From Prorocentrum cordatum (Eukaryota; Sar; Dinophyceae; Prorocentrales; Prorocentraceae), in assembly GCA_963575745.1 (NCBI GenBank), contig CAUYUJ010008092.1:17501-42382 (forward strand): DNA of 24,882 nucleotides, written 5' to 3'. Under the pieces are notes generated by a model. The model ran no database searches, was not told where the DNA came from, and saw nothing but the letters and a program-made list of their open reading frames with translations. Both the position numbers and the translations under genes were made by a program. This document shows, one piece after another, positions 1 to 9,276 of the stretch (the first letter of the stretch is position 1; each line of letters opens with the position of its first letter).

Positions 1-869
1 GAGGTGGCCCCATCTTGCCTCTGCTGGAAACGGTTGAAGGCCAGGCACCCACTCCTCCCTCCCAGGGAGATGGCGCGGCAGGGAGCGCTGAGGCCGCCCC
101 GAGGCTCCCTGCCGCCGCCGCGCCAGGGGCGCATGGCCCAGGCTCACGAGGGACCCCCCTTGTGGCAGCCGAGGCAGCGGCACCGTCCACGGCGGACATC
201 TTGCAGCCGCCACTCGACGCCCCTGCGGACGCGGACGATGACGGGGGGCTTGAAGCAAGCGTCTACGACGACTACCTGGACGATCAGGTGGCGGACGAGG
301 ACGCGTACCGCGAGATTGGCTTTGTCAATCTGGATTGGTGGGATGCCATCGGGCGGGGCCGCATCCTGCTACAGGGCGCGCCCACCACGGCCATGATCCC
401 CGACAGCATGGCTGCCGCCGTCAGCCGCGCGAAGGTGCGGCTGTGCTTGGCGATCGAGCAGGCCCGCCAGGGCAACGATGACCAGGCGTCGCGCACGCTG
501 ACGCGGCTGTGGAAGGTGTTCTTATCGTTTGATGGGTTGCTGTTCAGTGAAAATGCGACCCCGACTCCGACGACACGGCGAGAGCGTCTCCAGGAGCGTT
601 TGCAGTGGATTCAGGATGGCCAATGGGATGTCGCCTGGCTTTCCATGGAGGACCAGACGCGCACCTCGGTCACCGCGAAGGGCCGCGAGGATCACGTCGC
701 GGCCCGCGTTCGCCGTGTCACCGAGCTTGCACGAGCTGGCGAGATGTCTCGGGCGGCAGCGGCAGTGTGGCCCCAGGGTGACATGGCGGATGCAGCGGCG
801 GTGGTGAGGAAGTTCAGCACCACCCAGCAGCCTGCGGCGCCTCGCCCAGGCGAATGGGGCCCTCCCCCT

Positions 870-895
870 GGCACTGGGGCCGCCCCGCATGGGCC
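870..895 (+). repeat. GGGGYCGCCCC hairpin motif, copy 1
   Basis: GCACTGGGGCCGCCCCGC lies in the N-terminal part of the RT pseudogene and reads as GTGAAPHG in the open frame. Its core is nearly self-complementary. Confidence 0.6.
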
Positions 896-1896
896 AGGGG
901 GGGGGCCCGCGTCGCGAGCTCGACGGTGCGGCAGAGCTCCACCACCGCGCGGCCAACCACCTCAAGCGTCAGTTTGGCCGCTTCCCCCGCCGCGGTGGGG
1001 GACGCTGTGGGCCCCGCTCAAGTCGACGTGGCCAACACGCTGGCGCGCCTGGCCATCGGCGACCTTCCTGAGGACGGCGGCGCGCCTCGCAGGCATCCCC
1101 AAGGCAACGGGGACGTGCGAGTCCTGGGCTGTGGGAATGTCCCCGCCGTATGGTGGGCCGCAGCGCTGCCAAGGTCCACCACAAAGACATGCGGGCGGCG
1201 GTGGGGGACCAACAGTTTGGCCTGGCCAAGGACGGATGCGGTGCCCTCCATCGACGTCTATGCACGATGGCCAACTCGAGCCCAGGCAAGTGGGTGGTGG
1301 CGGTGGACCTCGGGGATGCGTTCAGCAACATCCCCCGCGACCTCGTGAAGGAGGCCGTGCGCACCAAGGTGCCCGCTCTGGCGCCGCTGGCGGAGGCCTG
1401 GCTCCCTGCTCGCACACGCCATGTGGCGGGGGGTGGGTCCCAACCCGCCCAGCTGGTCGACCAGATCCGTGGCCTCGACCAGGGCTGCCCGATGAGTCCA
1501 GGCTTTTACGCGGTCGGCACCGCGGATGTTCTCAGCATCGGTCGCATGGCCGTGCGTGCGGTGGACATGAAGGGGATTGCCTGGCCTTCTTGGACGACGC
1601 GTACTTCGTGGGCACCGCGGCCGCTGTGTTCCGCGGCTTGGATGCCTGGCGAGCCCGCGTCGAAGCCCACGGGATGAAGCTGAAGATGTCCAAGACCCAG
1701 ATCTGGTCTCCAGATCCCCACGCTGTCCTGCCGCCGGAGTTTGCGGAGCACGCCCAGTACCGCGCCCAGGAGCTCAAGGCGGTGGGGTCTACCCTGGCCT
1801 ACACAAACCACGACGTGGACGCCGACTGGAGGGGCGCCCCGCTCACGGACTTTGCCGCCCCGGAGGACCTCGACGAGGGTGGCCTCGCGCCGGCTG

Positions 1897-1926
1897 GCGG
1901 TGCCGGGGCCGCCCCGGGTGCCGCCG
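1897..1926 (+). repeat. GGGGYCGCCCC hairpin motif, copy 2
   Basis: GGTGCCGGGGCCGCCCCGGG is flanked by GGCGG on the left and GCCGCC on the right, so the arms pair over about 13 bases. It reads GAGAAPGAAAP in the RT frame and sits between motif C and the C-terminal domain as a low-complexity insert. Confidence 0.65.
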
Positions 1927-2699
1927 CGCCACTCCCCTGCGGCGAGGCCTTCCTCCAGGAGCAGGACCGCTACTTCCGGGAGCTCCTGGCGCTCCGCGCG
2001 CATGGGCTGTCGGCCTTTGCCGCCTTCCAGTTGATGCGGATCTGGTCGAGGGGCGCCTGCGTCCACATCCAGCGGGCGCTCCCGCTCACGGCGGCGCGGG
2101 GCCGCAGGGTGGATGACGGAGTGGTCGCCTTCGTCGACGCCCTTCTGGGGGTCACGGCTACCCCCCGAGAGCAGATCTTCATGAAGGTCAGCGACGGAGG
2201 TCTGGGCTGTGGCAGCGCCGAACAGCGCGGTCCCGCTGCCCTCCTGGCGCCCTGGGAAGCCGGGATCCACGCGGCTGCCCAGGAGCTCCGAGAGACGACA
2301 ACGATCGGCTTCTTTCGGCGGTGGCCGGGCCTCGGCCGTGCCCTCTCGGCAGCGGACGAGGAGCAGGGACGGCTGGAAGGAGGCCGTCGCCCCCAGAGTG
2401 ACCGTTGGCAGGGCCTTCTGGAAGGGCGGAGGGGCAAGGGCCAGAAGACGTACACCCAGCACGTCCGGGACCACGCCACCAAGACGTTCTTGGCCGCGCT
2501 GCCGGTGACGGCGGCGGCGGCGGTGCATAGTGCCTCGGGCAGCTCAGCGGGCGCCTGGTTGGATAACTTCGAGGGGGTTTCGCCCCTCGCCGACCACGCG
2601 TTCTGCATTGCGGCCAAGAGGCGCATGCATCTGCCGCTGCTGCAGTCCGAGTGCACGTGCCAGCACCGACCGGCAGCGCCCACTCGCGCGATGGCGCAG

Positions 2700-2739
2700 G
2701 TCGGCCCGGCGCGTGGCCGGTCGGCCCGGCGCGCGGCCG
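2700..2739 (+). repeat. 20-bp tandem duplication that breaks the RT pseudogene frame
   Basis: The 20 bases at 2700-2719 are repeated at 2720-2739 with one difference. Twenty is not a multiple of three, and the size matches the frame change seen here exactly: reading passes from frame 3 to frame 2 between the CTCQH residues and the HALNC residues. Removing one copy on paper joins the two halves of the zinc-finger region. This shift is therefore a real mutation and not a homopolymer read error. Confidence 0.85.
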
Positions 2740-3261
2740 CAAGGTGGACGTCCGCGGCGTTCACGCGCTCAACTGTCCCAGGGGAGGTGGCCCGGTGCGC
2801 CGCCACAACGCCATCAGAGATGCCGTGGCGCTCTGGTTGCGCGGGGTGGGCCACCACGCCCTAGTGGAGCAGGTCATCCCAGAGTGGCACACGGAAGAAC
2901 AGGGCGCGGCCACATTGGACGTCGTTTACCATCGAGGTATCCATGGCCGAGTATGTCTCGACATCAGCTTGGTGGACGAGGTGGCCGTGGCCCAAACGGG
3001 ACGGCCGCATCAGGCATCCCTGCAGCGCAGAGAGAAAGTGAAGCACCGTAGGTACCCATTTTCTGGCCTGGTGCCCTTTGTTCTCGATGTCAACGGCCGC
3101 TGGGGTGCAGAGGTGGAGACGCGGCTGCGCCGTGCCGTGGGGGAATTGCCCGAGGCCGAACGGCCCGCAGCACGCTCATCCCTGCGCTCGGCAGTGGCCA
3201 ACGCCCTGCAGGGCCAAATCGCTGAGCAGGTCGCCCTGGCGACGGAGGACGTAGTCGGGCT

Positions 3262-3287
3262 GGGTGCCGGGGCCGCCCCGAGCGTCC
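3262..3287 (+). repeat. GGGGYCGCCCC hairpin motif, copy 3
   Basis: GGTGCCGGGGCCGCCCCGAG lies at the very end of the RT pseudogene and reads GAGAAPSV just before the TGA stop. Confidence 0.6.
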
Positions 3288-3295
3288 AGTCTTGA

Positions 3296-4002
3296 CTAGA
3301 TGTGGCTCCCTCCCATATGCGTGTGCCCCCTGACCCTCCCCTTCCTCCTCGCCTCTCTGCTGCCCTGATCAGTCGTAAAAAGTTGGTCACGTCAGCAGTG
3401 TGCACGGTGCTGTTCAGTTCCCTTGTAGTGTGCATGATGCGCTCTTGCTTTGTCGTGTCTGTCCTACACGCCGCGTTGTGCAGCTACCCTGCCTTGTGCG
3501 CGCTGTGCTCCCGCCATGCCATATTCGTTGTGCTCTTAGTCTTTGTCTTGGGCTGCTCTCTCAACCCACTCGCGCTGAGCCTTCGTGCCGCCAGCAGCAC
3601 CTGCTCGAGACCACTGGTTAAAGGACGTCAAGAGGCGTTCAAGATCGGGGTCGCCCCGCGGGTCCTGGGACCGTCGGCGGCCCGCCGTCCGCTTTGTCGC
3701 CCGCCCGCGACGTGGTTTCCTCGCCCCCCTTTCCCCTCTCCTGCCCGTCCAGGGTCCTGAACGGGGGTCAGGCCGTTTTCCGCCTGCACAAGGATCGGTT
3801 CCCACGCACCTGGAGCCGTTGGTTTCAGCCTTTAGTCTTCATGTTTTACCTTTGCCCCGCCTTGGCAGTCGGTCGCCCAATTTTGGTTCGGTGTACAGCC
3901 TCTCCCCCTCCCCTCTCTTCCTCGGCAGCTGTTTGGCTCGTGAGGTCTCGTCTCGCGCAATCTCTTGAGCTGCATCTCCCGTGCCATCCTTCCGACCAAG
4001 CG
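3296..4002 (+). other. Intergenic or untranslated stretch between the RT pseudogene and the Cys-rich ORF
   Basis: There is no convincing gene here. The base composition is less GC-rich and more pyrimidine-rich than the flanking ORFs, as in an untranslated region. One copy of the GGGGTCGCCCC hairpin motif lies at 3643-3665. It may hold the 3' UTR of the RT element and the 5' UTR of the next ORF. No poly(A) tract or target-site duplication marks a boundary between two elements. Confidence 0.5.
3643..3665 (+). repeat. GGGGYCGCCCC hairpin motif, copy 4
   Basis: GATCGGGGTCGCCCCGCGGG lies in noncoding sequence between the two large ORFs. This copy has the T variant of the core. Confidence 0.55.
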
Positions 4003-4335
4003 ATGGCGCCCAAGTTCTCGAAGCCCGCGCCGATGCCGTGGCCTGCTGTGACGCACGCCGACTCGCCCAGTCACGATGCGGCGCCTCTTTGCGAGGCTTT
4101 GGCGGCGAAGGCTAAGGCGAAGGCTGAGGCACGCGCGAAGGCCAGCGGTGCTACCGCGGCCGACGCGCCCACTTCCAAAGCGCGGCCTGTGCAGCGCCCT
4201 GGCCAGCAGGTGAGCGCGTCGGAGAGCGAAGATGTCTCCGACGAGGGGTTCGACGTGATGTCTGAGGCGGCGACCTTTCGGACGGCGCCGACACTGCCCA
4301 CGGGATCAGTGACGCCTGCCGAGGGCGCCGACGGA

Positions 4336-4371
4336 GGCGGCGGCACGGGGGCCGCCCCCAGCGCCGCCGCC
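4336..4371 (+). repeat. GGGGYCGCCCC hairpin motif, copy 5
   Basis: GGCACGGGGGCCGCCCCCAG is flanked by GGCGGC and GCCGCC. It reads GGTGAAPSAAAS in the Cys-rich ORF. Confidence 0.6.
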
Positions 4372-5340
4372 TCCGAAGGTGCTTCGGACGGAGGCCCCAC
4401 GGCAACGGCCGAGGCGCCTGCTGAGGCCTCCGCGATGCCCACGACGGCGGTGGTGCCAGTAACGAGGGCCGCCCTGGCAGCGGCAGCCACCTACTCCAAC
4501 TTCACCACGGAGCAGCGCCGCGGGTTGGACGCGATCACCCTCGCGCTCCACAACCTCCAGCTGCGGGAACAGGCCGTGGGTGGCCGCGGCGGCCGAGGTG
4601 TGCGCAGCGACGCCGACGGCGGCCGCTCCGTGGACGATGAGACCGCCAGTGAGGCCCCGAGTGCAGCGACCGCAGGTGCCCTCAGCGGTCATGGAGGCAA
4701 ACGCCACCGCCGACGCAGCAACAAGGCCGTCTACGGCCAGGCCCCCCCGCCGAGCGGCGGCACACCTGCCGCGCTCGAGGACGCCGAGATGATGGCGGAG
4801 GAGGACTACGCCGAGGCGGGCTACGTCCACTGCATGGGTGCGTACTGGGTCCCACCGCAGCGCCTGGGCTGGTGTCGGGTATGCACAGAGCTGGACGACT
4901 GGAAGATCATGATGGTGGAGTACGTGGACGAGCTCAGTTGTGGTGAGATGCGCCGCTACGCTGAGGCTTCAGAACGCAACCAGAAATACCCCGCGCTGCG
5001 GAAGGGCACTCAGGGACAATACAAGCTATACACGTGCTCGCGCTGCGTGGCGACGACGCAGAACACCGCCGAGCGCGAGGCCGTGACGCGCGCAGCGCGC
5101 CTGAACAAGGGCGCAGGCCCCATCGACCACGCCGCCAAGCGAGTGGCGAAGTTCCGTGCGAGCTTCGACCACATAAAGGAGGGCATGGACGTGCTGGTGG
5201 GATTCGCGCTCTCCGAGGAAGGCTTGATTGCCCTGCGGAGGTCAGCGGAGGGCGTAGGGGTGGGCATCGATCCCGAGAGCACGGGCGCCCCCCCAGCCAC
5301 GGAAACGGTGGCGGAGGAGGTCGGTCGCCCGATGGCGATG

Positions 5341-5388
5341 GAGGTGGGGGTGGTGCCGGGGCCGCCCCGCGCGCCACCTCCACCCCTC
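5341..5388 (+). repeat. GGGGYCGCCCC hairpin motif, copy 6 with long arms
   Basis: The core GGTGCCGGGGCCGCCCCGCG has extended arms: GAGGTGGGGGTGG on the left and CCACCTCCACCCCTC on the right. In the Cys-rich ORF it is read in another frame from most copies, giving VVPGPPRAPPPP. Confidence 0.65.
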
Positions 5389-6530
5389 GAGGATGGACCT
5401 GGCCCCGCAGGCCCTCCCCTTGGCGATGAGAGCGACCCCCCGCCCGACAACGATGCTGAGGACCAGGAGCACCAGCTGACCGACGTCAAGACCGTGGAGG
5501 AGGTCACGGATATCGAGCCCCTGCTGCGGCTCGGTCTCTGCAAGAAATCGCTGAAGCTTATGGCGCGGGCCTGTGGCGTCCTCAAATTCGAGACCATGCG
5601 CGCCCACATGCTGGGGGGCCTAGGGCCCATCCTGGAGAAGAAGGAGGGCGCGGTGAGGGGCACAGAGGCGCAGGACGGGGTCCAGAAGTGGCTCGACGCG
5701 CTGAATGAGGGGGCAGAGGATGATGTGGGAAGGCTGAAGAAGGGCCTCCTGGAAGCCTCGGGGGTCGCGGACGCACACCTGGGACGCAAACGTGCCTGGA
5801 AGGAGGAGTGCCAGGGCAACACCGCGGCGCAGGAGGCCTACCGGCGCATGGGCGACTACACGGACCAGTTCTACCGTGGCAAGGGCTTCACGTTCAACGT
5901 GCACTGCAAGTGCTCGGCCAACAAGACCTGGGACAATCCCAGGGGATGCTGCTCGGTGATCCGCTCGGATCGCTGGACGCAACTGCTCACCTGCGCGCAG
6001 GAGGCGGCGGGGGAGACGGGCCAGCGCTGGTACTGCCATTGAGGCGCGCGCTACTCGATCTCCTACGGCGTCTGCATCGAGTTGATAGAGGAAGAGCTGA
6101 ACCCGCCACGTGCGTACTACATGCACGCGGAACACTCCGAGGAGGACATCCGCGACTTGAAGGCCCTGCTGCGCTACGACAAGCTCAAGAAGGAGGGGGT
6201 AGCGGTGTTCAGCGCTGTGGACCTCCTGCAGTACCTGCCCAAGGTCGAGCCGCTGGCGGTGGGCACCGTCTTCAAGCGCTACGCTCCACACCAGCCGCAG
6301 TGGGAGGGCCACTATGTGCTAATGGAGGGGCTCTCCTGGGAGAGCCTGACCGAGTCCAAGTGGACCGACCTGTGCGCGCAGGTCGCCTGGGGACTGAACG
6401 ACCCAGAGTGGGCGGGCTACAGCAAGAAGACGCGGAATAAGGCCAAGAGGGAGCGCCTGGAGACGGCGTACAGGGAGCCGGCGCTCTACGAGCGCCGCCA
6501 CAACCTGCGGGAGGGCAGCCTCACGGGCGG

Positions 6531-6568
6531 CGGGGGTGGCACAGGGGTCGCCCCGCGTGCCACCCCCG
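6531..6568 (+). repeat. GGGGYCGCCCC hairpin motif, copy 7 with perfect 11-bp arms
   Basis: GGGGGTGGCAC and GTGCCACCCCC are exact reverse complements around the core AGGGGTCGCCCCGC. It reads GGTGVAPRATP in the Cys-rich ORF. Confidence 0.7.
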
Positions 6569-6900
6569 TCCGCACCGCCAGCGCCCCTCCAGCTGGCGTG
6601 GCCCGCGGCAGCCAGGACCCGCCACCACCGCCTGTTGGGGCCCCGCCAGCGGCCATCATGGCCCCGCCGCCGCCGCCGCTGACGGCGCCCCCTGTGGTGC
6701 CGCCGCCGCCGACGGACCCGCTCCCGCAGCAGATCCCAAATGTTGCAGCCCTGAACGTGGCCCTCGGCGAAGATCTCGAGCGCCAGATCTTTGGGCCCTC
6801 AGGGCAGGCGGGCGGCAGTGGCGACCTCGGGGGAGAAGTGCAAGCGCTGCCGTCGCAGGTCTTTGCAGCCATTGCGCAGGGAGCAGGCCAGCCCGCCTGA

Positions 6901-7545
6901 ATGATGAAACCCAGCAGGCCCACAGCATCGGATACTTCTATGCCCTCGGGGAGGCTACGTGAGTCCATGCCAAGATCTCGTGCCTGCCACTCTCAGAGGT
7001 GCTGAACCTGTAGGTCTGCTTACGCCCCAGCTGCAGCAACGCCGCCTTGCCCGCGAGCGCGGCGTGCCCACAGTGGCACCCCCCTCGCGCCGCAGCACCT
7101 GTTGCTTTAGCCTCCGCTCTGCGTGCGGTCAACTGTGCGCCTGGCCACTCAGGCCTGCCAATTGGCTTGCCATCCTGGCCTCCTCTCACGCCCACTTGCG
7201 CTCGTGAGCCTCGCCGGCGGTGCTGGGGTCGCCCCGTGTGCTGCCGCGACGCCGCTGGGCGCCTAGCCATTTTGGCTTGCCATCCTGGCCTCCTCTCGCG
7301 CCTTCCTGCGCTAGTTGGCCTCGATGGCGGTGCTGGGGTCGCCCCGTGTGCTGCTGCACCGCCGCTGTCGCTTGACTTTGGGCCGTAGGGACCAGCTGCT
7401 CTCGGATAAGCGCCCGCCGCTGCATGCGCGTCAGACCCGCCCTTTCACCCAGAAGAGGTGCCCGCTACATACTGGCAGTGAGGCGGCCGCAAGGACGCTC
7501 TTCCCAAGGTGGTTGAGCCGTGGTGATGTGGTGCACGAGACCGCC
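6901..7545. other. Noncoding stretch after the Cys-rich ORF
   Basis: No gene is visible. It holds the 108-bp duplication and then unremarkable GC-rich sequence up to the AGT microsatellite. It may be the 3' UTR of the upstream ORF. Confidence 0.5.
7147..7363 (+). repeat. Tandem duplication of about 108 bp carrying hairpin motif copies 8 and 9
   Basis: Two similar units follow each other downstream of the Cys-rich ORF. Both contain TTGGCTTGCCATCCTGGCC, a cytosine-rich stretch, and GGTGCTGGGGTCGCCCCGTG (7219-7238 and 7329-7348). The hairpin motif with its GGCGG left arm recurs in each. Either the motif sits in a duplicated 3' UTR, or the duplication arose around it. Confidence 0.7.
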
Positions 7546-7987
<442 letters not shown>

Positions 7988-8042
7988 ACCCCATGAGAGC
8001 CCAAGGCCGCACGAGAGCCTTTCAACCTTTGTCCAACGTGGC

Positions 8043-8410
8043 TTGAAGACAGCCCAAGAAGATTTTAAAACGGCCAAGATGCCTCAAAAGGACTTCCACG
8101 AGGCACTCAGGAGGCGAAACAGTATGTTTTTTTGTTTGTTTTTTCTTCTAAGGGGCGCCACGACGGCGCAAGAGAGCTCCAAGACGGCCCAAGAGTTCCC
8201 GAAGACGGCCCAAGAGGCGCCCAAGATCGCCCAAGAGGGCCCCAAGACGGCCCAAGAAGGGCCCAAGAGGGGGAACAACCTACAATTCTAGCCTTCCGCC
8301 CCAAGAGGCTTCCAGGAGGCCCCAAGAGGCCCCAAACAGAGCCCAAGAGGCCCTCTAGAGGCCCCCTAGAGGCTCCACGAGGCCCCACAGGGGCCCCAAA
8401 AGACGCCCCA
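8043..8410 (+). repeat. GCCCAAGAGGCC minisatellite, forward orientation
   Basis: Degenerate units such as GCCCAAGAGGC, CCAAGACGGCC and CCCCAAGAGGCC repeat about every 12-21 bases. A T-rich spacer (TTTTTTTGTTTG, near 8125-8150) splits the array. The same family, reverse-complemented and longer, is at 20575-21240 and also has a T/A-rich spacer in the middle. Confidence 0.8.
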
Positions 8411-8416
8411 CGAGCA

Positions 8417-8438
8417 TCCGTAAGCATTTTGGCTCAAG
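8417..8438 (+). other. Relict dinoflagellate spliced leader, 20 of 22 bases
   Basis: TCCGTAAGCATTTTGGCTC followed by AAG matches the DinoSL sequence at 20 of 22 positions; the two differences are adjacent (AG for GC at positions 7-8). Genomic DinoSL copies are known to mark retroposed, trans-spliced mRNAs in dinoflagellates. The sequence downstream has no clear ORF, so the source transcript is unknown. Confidence 0.7.
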
Positions 8439-8618
8439 GTGGCTCTGGCTGCAGCGCGCAAGCGCTCATCATAGTTGCCCATCACCATGCCGGCCCCGCG
8501 ACCAGGACCCTGGGGCCCGAGGCGGCCCACTTTTCCAAAACTCCCCCCTCCCTCCCCGGTGCCCACTGCGTCCCTCGGGGTCCGGGACTCATTGCGGGCC
8601 TTCGGGGGGCTTTCGGAC

Positions 8619-8935
8619 GGCCAGCGTTCCATGTGTATCCCTCGGTGCGCCACACCAGCGTTTCATTGCATTCATCATCTTGGCGAGGCTCCTGCGACGA
8701 CACGCGACTGGATGTACATGCGGACGGCCAGCATTCCATGTGTATCCATCGATGTGCCACACTGGTGGTTCATGACATCATCACGGCGATGCTTCCGCGA
8801 CGACAGACGACGGGATTCACATGCGCACGGCCAGCGTTCCATGTGTATCAACCGGTGTGCCATACCAGCGACTCATGACACGCATTATCATGACGATGCA
8901 TCCGTGACGACACGCAGAACATGCAAGCGCTTATT
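8619..8935 (+). repeat. Tandem repeat of about 105 bp, three copies
   Basis: GGCCAGCRTTCCATGTGTAT starts at 8619, 8726 and 8829, with spacings of 107 and 103. Each unit also carries a GTGCCACAC-like block, a TCATGACA-like block and a GACGACA block. The copies are clearly diverged. No coding signal is seen. Confidence 0.8.
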
Positions 8936-9020
8936 CTTGGGCGCATAAGTCGCCAGCGTCCGTTGATACCTCTGCCGTGGGCAGAGGCCACGGGGGGCCG
9001 GGCACGCGTGCGCCGAGAGC

Positions 9021-9104
9021 CTTCCTCCTCCTCCTCCTCCTCCTTCTCCTCCTCCTCCTCCTCCTCCTCCTCCTCCTCCTCCTCCTCCTCCTCCTCCTCC
9101 TCCT
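9021..9104. repeat. (TCC)n microsatellite
   Basis: A nearly uninterrupted TCC run. Leu, Ser or Glu runs in overlapping frames are artefacts. Confidence 0.95.
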
Positions 9105-9276
9105 TCCGACAGGAGCACCCTGTGATGGGCATCTACGTCAAGGACCTGCCAGAGGCTCAGCTGCGCCCCGATCAGCTAATAACACCTCGCGGAGCGAGCG
9201 GAGAAGACCGGGCCCAACGAGCTGGGGACGGGCGGCGAGGAGGAGGACGAGGAGGAGGAGGAGGAGGATTCTAATT

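Larger units (their letters stand above)
3..3295 (+). pseudogene. Broken RT protein with probable restriction-like endonuclease tail (non-LTR retrotransposon ORF2)
   Basis: The reading frame is open at the window's left edge, so the 5' end is missing. The parts follow each other on one strand in changing frames. About 290 residues of N-terminal region come first (for example RLWKVFLSFDGLLF). Next is GNVP running into RRMVGRSAAK. RT motif A is VVAVDLGDAFSNIP (about 1291-1332), motif B is GLDQGCPMSP (about 1471-1500), and motif C is FLDD (about 1584-1595). At the C-terminus are Cys/His residues CTCQH (2652-2666) and HALNC (2762-2776), then RHNAIRD, an E-rich stretch, LDVVY and CLDIS. That order (finger, RHN, E...D...D) resembles the RLE domain of R2/NeSL-like LINEs; this family call is inference. 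Frame changes lie near the G9 run at 897-905, near 1145, at the GGGG near 1572, and at a 20-bp duplication (2700-2739). The catalytic Asp residues remain, but the protein cannot be made in one piece. Sequencing error in the homopolymers is possible for the single-base shifts. Confidence 0.82.
4003..6900 (+). pseudogene. Large Cys-rich ORF with one in-frame TGA, unknown function
   Basis: One frame is open for about 965 codons, interrupted only by TGA at 6040-6042 (codon 680). I chose the ATG at 4003 because the protein then starts MAPKFSKP and becomes Ala/Lys-rich; an in-frame ATG at 3841 is also possible. Residues 1-250 are low complexity (Ala, Gly, acidic). A Cys-containing block follows (GWCRVC near residue 291, CSRC near 345), then a Pro/acidic linker. 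A second Cys block (HCKC near 634, GCC, LLTC, WYCH) runs into the TGA and continues as GARYSISYGVCIE. The C-terminus is a Lys/Arg-rich helix-like part and a Pro-rich tail. The paired Cys residues suggest zinc binding. I do not recognise the family. Its closeness to the RT pseudogene and the shared hairpin motifs suggest a retroelement ORF, but this is inference. The single stop could be a recent nonsense mutation of a Cys codon; recoding is less likely. Confidence 0.65.

Noticed and set aside
1506-2528. 340-codon open frame on the minus strand
   Set aside because: It is the antisense shadow of the RT pseudogene in GC-rich sequence.
3920-3950. AGCTGTTTGGCTCGTGAG before the Cys-rich ORF as a relict spliced leader
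   Set aside because: Too many mismatches to DinoSL to support.
7255-7285. TAGCCATTTTGGCT near 7264, resembling DinoSL
   Set aside because: The match stops before CAAG, and the sister unit of the duplication reads GCCAATTGGCT. The similarity is more likely chance within the duplicated stretch.
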